Shown here one piece after another: positions 38,318 to 48,000 of a stretch of 64,000 nt of DNA (the first letter of the stretch is position 1; the number at the start of each line of letters is the position of its first letter). The position numbers and the translations under genes were made by a program. The DNA lies in NCBI RefSeq assembly GCF_002741015.1, contig NZ_CP016616.1:2699501-2763500 (forward strand). Reading direction: 5' to 3'. The notes below the pieces were generated by a model, which was not told the DNA's origin, ran no database searches, and saw nothing but the letters and a program-made list of their open reading frames with translations. Source of the stretch: Microvirga ossetica. GTDB taxonomy: Bacteria; Pseudomonadota; Alphaproteobacteria; Rhizobiales; Beijerinckiaceae.

Positions 38318-40201
38318 ATGAGCGCGGTGTTCGATGTGATCGTCGTCGGCGGCGGCCACGCAGGGTCCGAAGCGGCCGCCGCATCGGCGCGCATGGGTGC
38401 GCGCACGGCGCTTGTCACCCATAAGCTCTCGACCATCGGCGCCATGTCCTGCAATCCGGCCATCGGCGGGCTCGGCAAGGGCCATCTGGTGCGCGAGATC
38501 GATGCCCTCGACGGCGTGATGGGCCGCATCGCCGATAAGGCCGGAATCCAGTTCCGCCTGCTCAACCGCCGCAAAGGCCCGGCCGTGCGCGGGCCGCGCA
38601 CCCAGGCCGACCGCAAGCTCTACGCCCGCGCCATGCAGGCGGAGCTGCGGCAGACGCCGAATCTCACCATCGTCGAAGGGGAGGCGGACGATCTCGTCGT
38701 CCGCGAGGGCCGGATCGCCGGTCTCCTGCTGACAGACGGGCGCATTCTCGCGGCTGGGGCCGTGGTCATCACCACCGGCACCTTCCTGTCGGGCCTGATC
38801 CATATCGGCGATAAGAAGATCCCGGCCGGCCGCATGGGCGAGCGTCCGTCTCTGGGCCTGCCGAAGACTTTTGCGCGGCTCGGCTTCACCCTCGGGCGCC
38901 TGAAGACCGGCACCCCGCCGCGCCTCGACGGCCGGACCATCGATTGGGCCGGTATCGACAAGCAGGCGGCGGACGATGAGCCGGTGCCGTTCTCCCTGCT
39001 CACCACACGGATCGAGAACCCACAGATCGAGTGCGGCATCACCCGCACCAATGCCAAGGTCCACGCGCTGATCCGGGACAACCTGCACCGTTCGGCGATG
39101 TATTCGGGCGAGATCCAGGGCAGGGGGCCGCGCTATTGCCCCTCCATCGAGGACAAGGTGGTGCGCTTCGGCGACCGCGACGGCCACCAGATCTTCTTGG
39201 AGCCCGAGGGCCTCGACGATTTCACCGTCTATCCCAATGGGATCTCGACCTCCCTGCCGGAGGAGGTGCAACTCGCCTTCCTGTCCCATATTCCGAGCCT
39301 GGAGAGGGTGCGGATGCTGCAGCCGGCCTATGCCATCGAGTACGACTATGTCGATCCGCGCAACCTGACCGCGGCGCTGGAAACCAAGGCTGTCGAGGGC
39401 CTCTTTCTCGCCGGCCAGATCAACGGCACCACGGGCTATGAGGAGGCAGCGGCGCAAGGGTTGGTCGCCGGCCTCAATGCCGCCCGCCGCGCTTCCGGAC
39501 AGGACGGCATCGTGTTCGACCGGGCCGAATCCTATATCGGCGTGCTGGTCGACGATCTCATCACCCGCGGCGTGAGCGAGCCCTACCGCATGTTCACCTC
39601 GCGCTCCGAATATCGCCTGAGCCTGCGCATCGACAATGTGGACGAGCGCCTGACCGGCAAGGGGTTGGAGATCGGCTGCGTCGGCTCGCGGCGCGAGAGG
39701 CATTTTCAGCATTCTCAGCAAGAGATCGGGCATACGAGGAAGCGCCTGCAGGCCCTTACCCTCACGCCGCAGGAAGCCGCCCGCCATGGCTTGGAGCTGA
39801 ACCAGGATGGAATCCGCCGCACCGCCTATCAGCTTCTGTCCTATCCCAGCATCGGCTGGAGTGACCTTGCGCGGGTATGGCCCGACCTGTCGGCGGTGAG
39901 CTTGACCGTCCGCGAGCGGCTGGAGACGGACGCCACCTATGCGGTCTACCTCGACCGCCAGCAGGCCGATATTGCCGCCTATCGCCGCGATGAGGGCGTG
40001 GTTCTGACCGACGGAATCGACTTCCAAGGGCTGCCCGGCCTGTCGAACGAGATCAAGGCCAAGCTCGATCTCGTCCGGCCCAAGACCCTGGGGCAGGCAG
40101 CTCGCATCGAAGGCATCACCCCCGCGGCACTCACGCTTCTGGCTGCCCATGCCCGCAAAGCGCCCGGTCGGTCCGCCCGCACTCTCGAGCCGCTGTCGTG
40201 A
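38318..40201 (+). CDS. mnmG: tRNA uridine-5-carboxymethylaminomethyl(34) synthesis enzyme MnmG
   Basis: MnmG (GidA) is the FAD- and NADH-dependent partner of MnmE. The 627-residue protein has the FAD-binding [41 protein letters not shown], the [18 protein letters not shown] signature with nearby cysteine region, [12 protein letters not shown], and the C-terminal MnmE-binding helices. ATG 38318 follows GGAG 5 nt upstream. It overlaps rsmG by 4 bp and lies in the classic mnmG-rsmG-parA-parB cluster. Confidence 0.98.
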   Translation: MSAVFDVIVVGGGHAGSEAAAASARMGARTALVTHKLSTIGAMSCNPAIGGLGKGHLVREIDALDGVMGRIADKAGIQFRLLNRRKGPAVRGPRTQADRKLYARAMQAELRQTPNLTIVEGEADDLVVREGRIAGLLLTDGRILAAGAVVITTGTFLSGLIHIGDKKIPAGRMGERPSLGLPKTFARLGFTLGRLKTGTPPRLDGRTIDWAGIDKQAADDEPVPFSLLTTRIENPQIECGITRTNAKVHALIRDNLHRSAMYSGEIQGRGPRYCPSIEDKVVRFGDRDGHQIFLEPEGLDDFTVYPNGISTSLPEEVQLAFLSHIPSLERVRMLQPAYAIEYDYVDPRNLTAALETKAVEGLFLAGQINGTTGYEEAAAQGLVAGLNAARRASGQDGIVFDRAESYIGVLVDDLITRGVSEPYRMFTSRSEYRLSLRIDNVDERLTGKGLEIGCVGSRRERHFQHSQQEIGHTRKRLQALTLTPQEAARHGLELNQDGIRRTAYQLLSYPSIGWSDLARVWPDLSAVSLTVRERLETDATYAVYLDRQQADIAAYRRDEGVVLTDGIDFQGLPGLSNEIKAKLDLVRPKTLGQAARIEGITPAALTLLAAHARKAPGRSARTLEPLS

Positions 40202-40827
40202 CGAGATCCGCCATGGTGACCGCATCCGACCTGAATGTTTCACGTGAAACATTCGAGAAGCTGGAGTTGCTCGAGCGCGAGCTTCGCCGCTGGCAGGCGA
40301 TCAAGAACCTCGTCGGACCGGCGACGCTGACCCAGATCTGGGACCGGCACATCGTCGATTCGCTGCAGCTTCTCGACCTTGCGCCCGAGGCCAAGACTTG
40401 GCTCGACCTCGGTTCCGGCGCCGGTTTCCCTGGCTTGGTCCTTGCCATCGCCGGCGCGGAGCGGGGGCTTACCGTCCATCTCGTGGAGAGCAATTCGCGC
40501 AAATGCGCCTTCCTGCGCCAGATCGCCCGGCTCACCGGCGCTGCGGCCACGATCCACGAAGCGCGGCTGGAGACGGTCGTTCCGGGCTTCGTCGGAAAGG
40601 CGGATGTGGTCTCGGCGAGGGCGCTCGCCTCGTTGAACATGCTCCTGGATTGGACCGCCCCGTTGTTGAAAGCGGGGACAATGGGCCTGTTTCCCAAGGG
40701 TCGGGACGCCGGGATTGAATTGACCGAGGCCCGGAAAAAGTGGACATTCGAGGCAGAGATCCTGCCGAGCCTGACCGATCCTGACGCCAGGATTCTGCGC
40801 ATTTCCTCCATCGAGAGCCATTCATGA
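40198..40827 (+). CDS. rsmG: 16S rRNA (guanine(527)-N(7))-methyltransferase
   Basis: RsmG methylates G527 of 16S rRNA using SAM; its loss gives low-level streptomycin resistance. The 209-residue protein has the SAM motif [20 protein letters not shown], the [18 protein letters not shown] block and [16 protein letters not shown]. The start is either GTG 40198, overlapping the mnmG stop, or ATG 40213. A perfect parS (40236-40251) lies inside the first codons, encoding the NVSRETF segment, so the N terminus serves two functions. It overlaps parA by 4 bp. Confidence 0.95.
   Translation: MTRSAMVTASDLNVSRETFEKLELLERELRRWQAIKNLVGPATLTQIWDRHIVDSLQLLDLAPEAKTWLDLGSGAGFPGLVLAIAGAERGLTVHLVESNSRKCAFLRQIARLTGAAATIHEARLETVVPGFVGKADVVSARALASLNMLLDWTAPLLKAGTMGLFPKGRDAGIELTEARKKWTFEAEILPSLTDPDARILRISSIESHS
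40236..40251. promoter_or_regulatory. parS: parS centromere site 2, inside rsmG
   Basis: TGTTTCACGTGAAACA is a second exact parS, with symmetry extending to 22 bp (40233-40254). It lies within the rsmG coding sequence, 2.1 kb from the first site and about 1.4 kb upstream of parB. Confidence 0.95.
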
Positions 40828-41660
40828 TGACCGACCGCAACGGACCCGAACCAGGCGCGCGTGGGAAGCCGCGTGTCCTCGTGCTCGCCAACCAGAAGGG
40901 CGGTGTCGGCAAGACCACGACGGCAATCAATCTCGGCACGGCCCTCGCTGCGATCGGCGAAAGGGTTCTGATCATCGATCTCGACCCGCAGGGAAATGCT
41001 TCGACGGGTCTCGGCATCGACCGCAAGAGCCGTCAGGTCTCGACCTATCATGTGCTCGCCGGCGAAGCGTCGCTGGAGGAGAGCATCACCGAGACCGTGG
41101 TGCCCGGATTGTCGGTCGCGCCCTCGACTCTCGACCTCCTCGGCGTCGAATTGGAGATCGCGAACGAGCGCAACCGGGCGCACCGACTCCGCTCGGCGAT
41201 CGACAGTCTTTCGGCCTTCGAGGTAAGCGAACCTTTTACCTATGTTTTGATCGATTGCCCGCCTTCGCTGAATCTTCTGACCATCAATGCCTTGACCGCC
41301 GCTGACGCGGTTCTGGTCCCCCTCCAATGCGAATTTTTTGCTCTGGAAGGCCTCAGCCAGCTGCTCAAGACGGTCGAACAGGTCCGTTCCGCCCTCAACC
41401 CGGATCTGTCGATTCACGGCGTGGTTCTGACCATGTTCGACCCGCGCAACAACCTGTCGGGACAGGTGGTGGCGGATGTGCGCCAGTTCATGGGCGCCAA
41501 GGTTTACGAGACGATGATCCCGCGCAACGTGCGCGTGTCGGAAGCGCCGTCGCACGGCAAGCCGGTCCTGCTCTACGATCTGAAATGCGCCGGCTCGCAG
41601 GCTTATCTGCGGCTCGCCTCGGAAGTCATCCAGCGTGAACGCGCCCTGCGTGCAGCCTAA
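40824..41660 (+). CDS. parA: Chromosome-partitioning ATPase ParA
   Basis: ParA forms nucleoid-bound ATP dimers that pull ParB-parS complexes apart. The 278-residue protein has the deviant Walker A LANQKGGVGKTTTAINLG with both lysines, the Walker A' LIIDLDPQGNASTGLG, and Walker B VLIDCPPSLNLLT. No N-terminal HTH is present, as expected of a chromosomal type Ib ParA (Soj). The ATG overlaps the rsmG stop by 4 bp and parB follows 18 bp later. Confidence 0.98.
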   Translation: MMTDRNGPEPGARGKPRVLVLANQKGGVGKTTTAINLGTALAAIGERVLIIDLDPQGNASTGLGIDRKSRQVSTYHVLAGEASLEESITETVVPGLSVAPSTLDLLGVELEIANERNRAHRLRSAIDSLSAFEVSEPFTYVLIDCPPSLNLLTINALTAADAVLVPLQCEFFALEGLSQLLKTVEQVRSALNPDLSIHGVVLTMFDPRNNLSGQVVADVRQFMGAKVYETMIPRNVRVSEAPSHGKPVLLYDLKCAGSQAYLRLASEVIQRERALRAA

Positions 41661-41678
41661 GAATATTTGAGAGTGACA

Positions 41679-42563
41679 ATGGCAGAAGAAGGTAAGTCGC
41701 GTCTGGGCCGTGGATTGGCCGCCCTGATTGGCGAGGTGGGGGACGAGATGGGCAACCTCGAGCGCAAAGGCTTCGTGCCGCGCTCGGTGCCAGTGGAGTT
41801 CCTGCGCCCGAACCCGCGCAATCCGCGAAAGGCGTTCGACGATGCGGATCTGCAGGAGCTGACCCAGTCGATCAAGGATCGCGGCATCATCCAGCCGATC
41901 GTGGTGCGGTCGATCCAGGGCACGACCGATAAATACGAGATCGTCGCCGGCGAGCGCCGCTGGCGCGCGGCGCAGAAGGCCGGGCTGCACCGGGTGCCGG
42001 TGGTGGTCGTCCAGATCGACGACCAGACCTCGCTCGAATACGCGATCCTCGAGAACGTCCAGCGCGCCGACCTCAATCCCATCGAGGAGGCGGAAGGCTA
42101 TTCGCGCCTGATGGCCGAGTTCTCCTACACGCAGGAGAACCTCTCCAAGGTCATCGGCAAGAGCCGCAGCCACATCGCCAACACGCTCCGCCTCACCGAT
42201 CTGCCCGTAGGCGTGCGCAAGATGCTGATGGAGCGCAAGCTCACCGCCGGCCATGGCCGCGCGCTGCTCTCGGTGAAGGACCCGGTCCAGGTGGCAAAGC
42301 GCGTTCTCGACGAGGGCCTGAGCGTGCGCCAGGTCGAGGAGATCGCCCAGACCGAGAATGCAACGCCGGCGAAGGCGGAGGCCAAGGCCGCCAAGCCCGC
42401 CAGGACGGAAAAGGACCCGGACACGCGGGCGCTCGAGAAGGCGCTGCAGGACGTGCTCGGCCTCACCGTCAGCATCGACCACAAGGGCAGCGGCGGCGAA
42501 TTGCGCATCAAGTACAAGACCCTGGAGCAGCTCGACGGCCTGTGCCGGCGGTTGAATCCGTAG
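41679..42563 (+). CDS. parB: Chromosome-partitioning protein ParB
   Basis: ParB is a CTP-dependent clamp that loads at parS and spreads. The 294-residue protein has the ParA-interacting N terminus (KSRLGRGLAALIG), the ParB/Srx CTPase domain (NPRNPRKAFDDADLQELTQSI, IVAGERRWRAAQKAGL, ILENVQRADLNPIEEAEGY) and the parS-reading HTH (LSKVIGKSRSHIANTLRLTD). The C-terminal dimerisation region ends LEQLDGLCRRL. Two perfect parS sites lie within 3.6 kb upstream. Confidence 0.98.
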   Translation: MAEEGKSRLGRGLAALIGEVGDEMGNLERKGFVPRSVPVEFLRPNPRNPRKAFDDADLQELTQSIKDRGIIQPIVVRSIQGTTDKYEIVAGERRWRAAQKAGLHRVPVVVVQIDDQTSLEYAILENVQRADLNPIEEAEGYSRLMAEFSYTQENLSKVIGKSRSHIANTLRLTDLPVGVRKMLMERKLTAGHGRALLSVKDPVQVAKRVLDEGLSVRQVEEIAQTENATPAKAEAKAAKPARTEKDPDTRALEKALQDVLGLTVSIDHKGSGGELRIKYKTLEQLDGLCRRLNP

Positions 42564-42589
42564 GATTTCACACGCTCAACACCAAGAAG

Positions 42590-42691
42590 CCTCATCCTGA
42601 GGAGGTCGCACAGCGACCGTCTCGAAGGAGGATCCAGTGTGCTCTGGAACCTCCTTCGAGACGCCGCTTTCAGCGGCTCCTCAGGATGAGG
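42590..42691. repeat. Palindromic CCTCATCCTGAGG repeat, copy 2
   Basis: This 102-bp element reads CCTCATCCTGAGGAGGTCGC, an inner CTCGAAGGAGG/CCTCCTTCGAG pair around GATCCAGTGTGCTCTGGAAC, and ends GCGGCTCCTCAGGATGAGG. It separates the convergent parB and holA genes. Confidence 0.85.
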
Positions 42692-42724
42692 GTGGTGCCT
42701 GTCGAGAACGGAAGCGGCTGTAAC

Positions 42725-43744
42725 TTACCGCCTCGCCGCCCGTGCAATATCAAGCAGCGTCTTCGCCGCGATCGTGTCGTCAAGATCGGACAGGCGCCGG
42801 GTCTGCAGGAGGCTCGACTGCAAGAGGGTGATGGCGTTCCTGAGGCTGTCGCCGGTCCAGCGCTGGAGATGGCGCTCGACCAGGGGCTTGCGCCGGAAAT
42901 GCAGGCTGCGCATGGTTTCCATCACCGCCGGGATGGGGCGACCTTCCTCTACGGAAAGGCGCGCCGTCAGCAGCATCAGCGCGTGACGAAGCGCTGAGCC
43001 GAGCAGCACCGAGGAGTTGACGCCCTCGGCGGCCAGCCGCCGGGAGCCGGTCTCGAGACCGGTGCCTTCACCGGCAAAGGCTGCATCCACCACCGCATCC
43101 ATGGCAAGGCTCGACACGTCGCTCATGATCGCGTCCACGTCGGCCAGCGTGATCTCGCGCTGGCCGTGGGCGTAGAGCATCAGCTTGGCGAGCTCGCCGC
43201 GGGTGGCGAGGCGGTCGCCGCCGAGGCTCGCGATCAGGGCCGCGCGGGCCTCGCGCTGAATGGAAAAGCCATTGTCTTTCAAGGTGTCGTCGACCACGTT
43301 GCCGAGATCGCGGCCGGTATCGGCATAGCAGGGCAGGGCGAGCGCCTTCTGCGAGCGCTCGCACAATGTCCGCAGGGGCGAGGATTTCTGCAGGTCCCCG
43401 CCTTCGATGACGATCACCGTATCCTGCAGCTCGCCTTTCAGGACCGCATCCACGGCCGGCGCGATGTTGCGCGAGGTCGCCTTCACCCAGATAGCGCGCT
43501 TGGACCCGAAGAGACCCATGGTCCCGGCTTCGTCGGCAAGGCGCCCGGGATCGGCCGCGATGTCGTCGCCGTCGATCCGGATGAGCTGGAACGGGTCGGA
43601 GGGGTCGTCGACCGAGCGCTCGGCCACGGTCCGGGCGCGCTCGTTGATCAGGCCCATATCGGGCCCGTAGAACAGGAAGATCCCGATGCGCGGATCGGGG
43701 CGCCGCAATGCCCCGTCCACGTCTCCCGCTTTGACGGCGACCAT
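42725..43744 (-). CDS. holA: DNA polymerase III delta subunit
   Basis: HolA opens the sliding clamp as part of the clamp loader. The 339-residue protein has IGIFLFYGPDMGLINERARTV, the DLQKSSPLRTLCE block, GGDRLATRGELAKLMLYA, and a C-terminal collar domain ending LLDIARAARR. I use ATG 43744; the upstream frame overlaps the end of lptE and is not family-like. It follows lptE by 4 bp, the leuS-lptE-holA order usual in proteobacteria. Confidence 0.94.
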   Translation of the reverse strand: MVAVKAGDVDGALRRPDPRIGIFLFYGPDMGLINERARTVAERSVDDPSDPFQLIRIDGDDIAADPGRLADEAGTMGLFGSKRAIWVKATSRNIAPAVDAVLKGELQDTVIVIEGGDLQKSSPLRTLCERSQKALALPCYADTGRDLGNVVDDTLKDNGFSIQREARAALIASLGGDRLATRGELAKLMLYAHGQREITLADVDAIMSDVSSLAMDAVVDAAFAGEGTGLETGSRRLAAEGVNSSVLLGSALRHALMLLTARLSVEEGRPIPAVMETMRSLHFRRKPLVERHLQRWTGDSLRNAITLLQSSLLQTRRLSDLDDTIAAKTLLDIARAARR

Positions 43745-43748
43745 GGGC

Positions 43749-44282
43749 TCAGCTGTTCGCCAGCACCGCCGACAGCCGGGTGCGCACCTGCAGCGCCAGA
43801 TCCTTGGCGAGCTTGATCTCCGCATCGCGGTTGGCCCGGATATTGGCGAAGCGCTGCGGGAAACGGTCGAAGCTGGCCGAGGAGGTCGCAACGCCCTGAG
43901 TGACCACGGTTTTCCCATCGAGGCTGGTCAGGGTGTAGGTGAGCGTGCCGCCGAGGATCACCGAACTCGGCGCGCCGATCTGGGTGTCGATCACCGGGCT
44001 CGACTGGCTCTGCGCCAGGGTCATCTTCAGGGCATAGCGCTTCGGCGTGTCCGATCCCGAGCCGTTCAAGGCATAGATCATCTCGCTGCGCAGGTAATGC
44101 CCCGTATTCGCAAGCGCAGGCGGCCATTGAACCTCAGGCACGTCGATGGAGGCGAGCACGGTCTGGAGCGACTGGCCGGATGCGGTCGGACCGTAGAGCG
44201 GCCGGAGGCAGGCGGACAGGCCGAGAGAGAGACCTGCCACCACTGCAACGCGGGCAAGGATCTTGAGGTTAAGCGACGACAT
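43749..44282 (-). CDS. lptE: LPS-assembly lipoprotein LptE
   Basis: LptE plugs the LptD barrel that inserts lipopolysaccharide into the outer membrane. The 177-residue protein has a signal peptide and lipobox LSAC with lipidated Cys25, followed by [11 protein letters not shown], then [16 protein letters not shown] [14 protein letters not shown] and the [19 protein letters not shown] strand region. It overlaps leuS by 14 bp and precedes holA. Identification rests on the lipobox, the N-terminal LRPLYG motif and synteny. Confidence 0.88.
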   Translation of the reverse strand: MSSLNLKILARVAVVAGLSLGLSACLRPLYGPTASGQSLQTVLASIDVPEVQWPPALANTGHYLRSEMIYALNGSGSDTPKRYALKMTLAQSQSSPVIDTQIGAPSSVILGGTLTYTLTSLDGKTVVTQGVATSSASFDRFPQRFANIRANRDAEIKLAKDLALQVRTRLSAVLANS

Positions 44283-46890
44283 TCACGATCCTTTGGGGAA
44301 CGACGATGATCTTGCGGGCCGGCTTCCCGTCGAGCGCCTTCTGCACGGCGTCGAGCGAGAGCACGGCCGCCTCGACTGTAACCTGATCCGCATCGCGGGC
44401 AACCGTCACGTCGGCGCGCTTCTTGCCGTTGACCTGCACGGGCAGGGTGATCGTGTCCTCGACCAGCAGAGACCGGTCGACGACCGGCCAGGCCGTGTCG
44501 GATGCGAGGCCGGGCTCGCCCAGGGATTCCCAGCATTCCTCGGCGAGATGCGGCATCATCGGCGCCAGCAGCTGCACGAAGATGCGCCCCGCCTCGGCGA
44601 AAGCCGCACCCAATCCCGGCTCGTCGCCGGTCTTGGCCTGGTTCGCCAGGTCGTGCAGGGAATTGGCGAGCTCGTAGAGATGGGCGACGCAGCGGTTGAA
44701 GCGCAGGCGCTCCACGTCGTCCTCTACGGCGGCCAGCGCCTTGTGCGCGGCCTTGCGCACGGCGGTGGCAATGGGGCCGGTGCCGATGGTTGCATCCGCG
44801 CCGGTCGCGCGGTCCGCGATCTCGCCGACGAGGCGCCACACGCGCTGCACGAAGCGGCCGGCGCCCTGCACGCCTTCCTCGGTCCAGATCACGTCGCGCT
44901 CAGGCGGCGAGTCGGACAGCATGAACCAGCGCGCCGTGTCGGCGCCGTAGGAGGCGATGATCTCGTCCGGATCGACCGTGTTCTTCTTCGACTTCGACAT
45001 CTTCTCGATCGAGCCGATCTCGATCGGTGCGCCGGTCTCCACATGGAAGGCCTTGCGCGCGTTGCCTTGCGTCTCGAAGCGCACGTCCGCGGGCAGCACC
45101 CAGCCGCCGTCCGCGTCCCGGTAGGTCTCGTGCACCACCATGCCCTGCGTGAACAGGCCCGCGAAGGGCTCGTCGAGGCCGGCATGTCCCGTCTTCTTCA
45201 TCGCGCGGGTGAAGAAGCGCGAATAGAGCAGGTGCAGGATCGCATGCTCGATGCCGCCGATATACTGATCGACGGGCAGCCAGGCATCGACGGTCGCGCG
45301 GTCGGTCGGCTTGTCGACAAGCGTCGGGTCGGTGAAGCGCGCGAAGTACCAGGACGAATCGACGAAGGTGTCCATGGTGTCCGTCTCGCGCCGGGCCTTG
45401 CCTCCGCATTGCGGGCAATCGACGTGCTTCCAGGTCGCGTGACGGTCGAGCGGGTTGCCCGGCACGTCGAAGGACACGTCCTCCGGCAGCACCACGGGCA
45501 GCTGGTCCTTCGGCACCGGCACGACGCCGCAAGCATCGCAATGGATGATCGGGATCGGGCAGCCCCAATAGCGCTGGCGCGAGATGCCCCAGTCGCGCAG
45601 GCGAAAATTCACCTTGCGCTCGGCCACCGGACGATTGCCGCGGGTCTCGCTCTCCAGGCGGCGGGCGACCTCCTCCTTCGCCTCGTCGATGGTCATGCCG
45701 TCGAGGAAGCGGGAATTGATCATCCGGCCGTCGCCGTCATAGGCCGTATCGGTGATGACGAAGGCGTCCGGCTCCACGTCCGGCGGGCAGACGACGGGGG
45801 TGTTGCCGAGGCCGTACTTGTTGACGAAGTCGAGATCGCGCTGGTCATGCGCCGGGCAGCCGAAGATGGCGCCGGTGCCGTATTCCATCAGGATGAAGTT
45901 CGCGACGTAAACCGGCAGTGTCCAGTTCGGGTCGAACGGATGCTCGGCGCGGATGCCGGTGTCGAAGCCGAGCTTTTCCGCCTTGTCGATGGTCTCCTGC
46001 GCGGTGCCCATGCGCTTGGCTTCTTCGATGAAGGCAGCGAGCTCGGGGTTCTTCTCGGCAGCCGCCTTCGCCAGCGGATGATCGGGCGCAACCGCCATGA
46101 ACTTCGCGCCGAACAGGGTGTCCGGGCGAGTCGTATAGATCTGCAGCTCGGTCTCGCCGTTCGGCACGGTCTCCGGCTTCAACGCAAAGCGGACCAGCAG
46201 GCCCTCCGAGCGGCCGATCCAGTTGCGTTGCATCAGGCGCACCTTCTCCGGCCAGCGGTCGAGGGTGTCGAGCCTGTCGTCGAGATCCTGCGCGAAATCG
46301 CTGATCTTCAGGAACCACTGGGTTAGCTCGCGCTGCTCGACGAGAGCGCCCGAGCGCCAGCCGCGCCCGTCGATCACCTGCTCGTTGGCGAGCACGGTGT
46401 GATCGACCGGGTCCCAGTTCACCTTCGCCGTCTTGCGGTCGACGAGGCCTGCTTCCAGGAAGTCCAGGAACATGCGCTGCTGGTGCTTGTAATAGCTCGG
46501 ATCGCAGGTCGCGATCTCGCGGCTCCAGTCGATGGCAAGCCCCATCGATTGCAGCTGTGAGCGCATGGTCGCGATGTTGGCATAGGTCCATTCCTTCGGG
46601 TGGACCTTGTTCTGCATCGCGGCGTTCTCGGCCGGCATGCCGAAGGCGTCCCAGCCCATCGGATGAAGCACGTTGAAGCCCTTGGCGCGCTTGTAGCGCG
46701 CCACCACGTCGCCCATGGTGTAGTTGCGCACGTGGCCCATATGGATGCGCCCCGACGGATAGGGAAACATCTCGAGCACGTAGTATTTCGGACGCGGGTC
46801 GTCGTTGTTCGTCTTGAACAGGTCGCGGTCGTTCCAGACCTGCCGCCATTTCAGCTCGGCTTCCTTGGCGTTGTAGCGCTCGGGCCTCAT
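44269..46890 (-). CDS. leuS: Leucyl-tRNA synthetase
   Basis: LeuRS charges tRNA(Leu). The 873-residue class I synthetase has the HIGH-type HMGH at residues 50-53 in [15 protein letters not shown], the CP1 editing domain with [19 protein letters not shown], two zinc-type cysteine pairs (CDACG and CPQCGGK), and KMSKS in [16 protein letters not shown]. The C-terminal domain ends with a leucine-rich tail ([16 protein letters not shown]). ATG 46890 gives the normal start [12 protein letters not shown]. It heads the leuS-lptE-holA operon. Confidence 0.97.
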   Translation of the reverse strand: MRPERYNAKEAELKWRQVWNDRDLFKTNNDDPRPKYYVLEMFPYPSGRIHMGHVRNYTMGDVVARYKRAKGFNVLHPMGWDAFGMPAENAAMQNKVHPKEWTYANIATMRSQLQSMGLAIDWSREIATCDPSYYKHQQRMFLDFLEAGLVDRKTAKVNWDPVDHTVLANEQVIDGRGWRSGALVEQRELTQWFLKISDFAQDLDDRLDTLDRWPEKVRLMQRNWIGRSEGLLVRFALKPETVPNGETELQIYTTRPDTLFGAKFMAVAPDHPLAKAAAEKNPELAAFIEEAKRMGTAQETIDKAEKLGFDTGIRAEHPFDPNWTLPVYVANFILMEYGTGAIFGCPAHDQRDLDFVNKYGLGNTPVVCPPDVEPDAFVITDTAYDGDGRMINSRFLDGMTIDEAKEEVARRLESETRGNRPVAERKVNFRLRDWGISRQRYWGCPIPIIHCDACGVVPVPKDQLPVVLPEDVSFDVPGNPLDRHATWKHVDCPQCGGKARRETDTMDTFVDSSWYFARFTDPTLVDKPTDRATVDAWLPVDQYIGGIEHAILHLLYSRFFTRAMKKTGHAGLDEPFAGLFTQGMVVHETYRDADGGWVLPADVRFETQGNARKAFHVETGAPIEIGSIEKMSKSKKNTVDPDEIIASYGADTARWFMLSDSPPERDVIWTEEGVQGAGRFVQRVWRLVGEIADRATGADATIGTGPIATAVRKAAHKALAAVEDDVERLRFNRCVAHLYELANSLHDLANQAKTGDEPGLGAAFAEAGRIFVQLLAPMMPHLAEECWESLGEPGLASDTAWPVVDRSLLVEDTITLPVQVNGKKRADVTVARDADQVTVEAAVLSLDAVQKALDGKPARKIIVVPQRIVNVVA

Positions 46891-47020
46891 TTTTCTCAAA
46901 GTTCCGTCATGATGGAGATTCAAGCGGCTTGCGCCGCCGGGTTGCGCCGGACTAGGACACAGCTCTCCGGCGCGGTCAACGGTTTCGCGCATGCGAGATG
47001 GTCGAGATTCGACGTCTGTG

Positions 47021-47133
47021 TCATCCCCGGCGGCCCGAAGGGCCGGGAAGGGCATCCACGACGACGCGCTTGACCGTGGATCCCCTTCCCCTGCGATGGC
47101 TGACGCCATCTTAAGGCCGGGGACGACAGCGTA
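47021..47133. repeat. GTCATCCCCGGC / GGATCCCCTTCCC intergenic repeat
   Basis: TGTCATCCCCGGCGGCCCGA faces GGCCGGGGACGACAGCG, with GACCGTGGATCCCCTTCCCC and an inner GATGGCTGACGCCATC between. A similar unit lies at about 10346-10440. It is in the gap between leuS and the divergent yggS-like gene. Confidence 0.6.
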
Positions 47134-47152
47134 GAAGCAGGTGAGGACATCC

Positions 47153-47836
47153 ATGAGCGAGAACGACGCAGTCGAAGGCTTGGAGTTGGTGCGGGAGAGC
47201 ATCCGGCGCTCGGCGTCCGACTATGGCCGGGACCCGTCCTCGATCACCCTCGTGGCGGTCTCGAAGACCTTTCCGGCGGAGGCCATCGAACCTGTCCTGG
47301 ATGCAGGCCAGCGGATCTTCGGCGAGAACTACGTGCAGGAGGCCAAGGCCAAATGGCTTAGCCTCCGCGAGCGCTATGACGGCGTCGAACTGCACATGAT
47401 CGGCCCGATCCAGTCCAACAAGGCCAGGGAGGCGGTGGAACTCTTCGACGCGATCCACACCCTCGACCGGCCCTCGCTGGCGGAAGCGCTCGCCAAGGAG
47501 ATCGCCAAGCAGGGGAAGCAGCCGCGCCTGCTGGTGCAGGTGAACACCGGCGAGGAGCCGCAGAAGGGCGGGGTCATCCCCACCGAGGTCGACGCTTTTC
47601 TCGAGGCCTGCCGCAGCAAATATGGCCTGGAGATCGAAGGCCTCATGTGCATCCCGCCGGCTGAGGATCCGCCGTCGCCGCATTTCGCGCTGCTCAACAC
47701 CATCGCCCGGAAGCACGGGCTCAAGACCCTCTCCATGGGCATGAGCGCCGATTTCGACGCGGCGATCCAGTTAGGGGCCACCCATGTGCGGGTGGGGAGT
47801 GCGATCTTTGGGGCAAGGCCGCGACCATCGAAATAG
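47153..47836 (+). CDS. YggS-family pyridoxal phosphate homeostasis protein
   Basis: The 227-residue single-domain PLP-binding protein has the cofactor lysine in [19 protein letters not shown], the [12 protein letters not shown] motif, [18 protein letters not shown] and the C-terminal [27 protein letters not shown]. The family controls vitamin B6 and amino/keto acid pools but has no confirmed enzymatic activity. GTGAGGA lies upstream of ATG 47153. It is divergent from leuS. Confidence 0.95.
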   Translation: MSENDAVEGLELVRESIRRSASDYGRDPSSITLVAVSKTFPAEAIEPVLDAGQRIFGENYVQEAKAKWLSLRERYDGVELHMIGPIQSNKAREAVELFDAIHTLDRPSLAEALAKEIAKQGKQPRLLVQVNTGEEPQKGGVIPTEVDAFLEACRSKYGLEIEGLMCIPPAEDPPSPHFALLNTIARKHGLKTLSMGMSADFDAAIQLGATHVRVGSAIFGARPRPSK

Positions 47837-47868
47837 GAGCCTTGCATCAAGCTTTCGTCTCTCTCGGC

Positions 47869-47971
47869 CCTCATCCTGAGGAGCAGACGTAAGTCTGCGT
47901 CTCGAAGGAGGCTCCAGAGAGCACTGGATCCTCCTTCGAGACGGTCGCTCTGCGACCTCCTCAGGATGAGG
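47869..47971. repeat. Palindromic CCTCATCCTGAGG repeat, copy 3
   Basis: A full-length copy: CCTCATCCTGAGGAGCAGAC at the left, an inner inverted pair with CTCGAAGGAGG/CCTCCTTCGAG, and CGACCTCCTCAGGATGAGG at the right. It separates the convergent yggS-like and aldo/keto reductase genes. Confidence 0.85.
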
Positions 47972-48000
47972 TCGGGTGATAAAGCACGGATTTTCGACGC

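Noticed and set aside
38177..42482. Very long minus-strand frames (691 and 783 residues) opposite mnmG, rsmG, parA and parB
   Set aside because: They are shadows of strongly coding plus-strand genes; the plus-strand proteins are unmistakable.
44263..46326. A 687-residue plus-strand frame opposite leuS
   Set aside because: It lies entirely within leuS and lptE coding DNA and has no recognisable domain.
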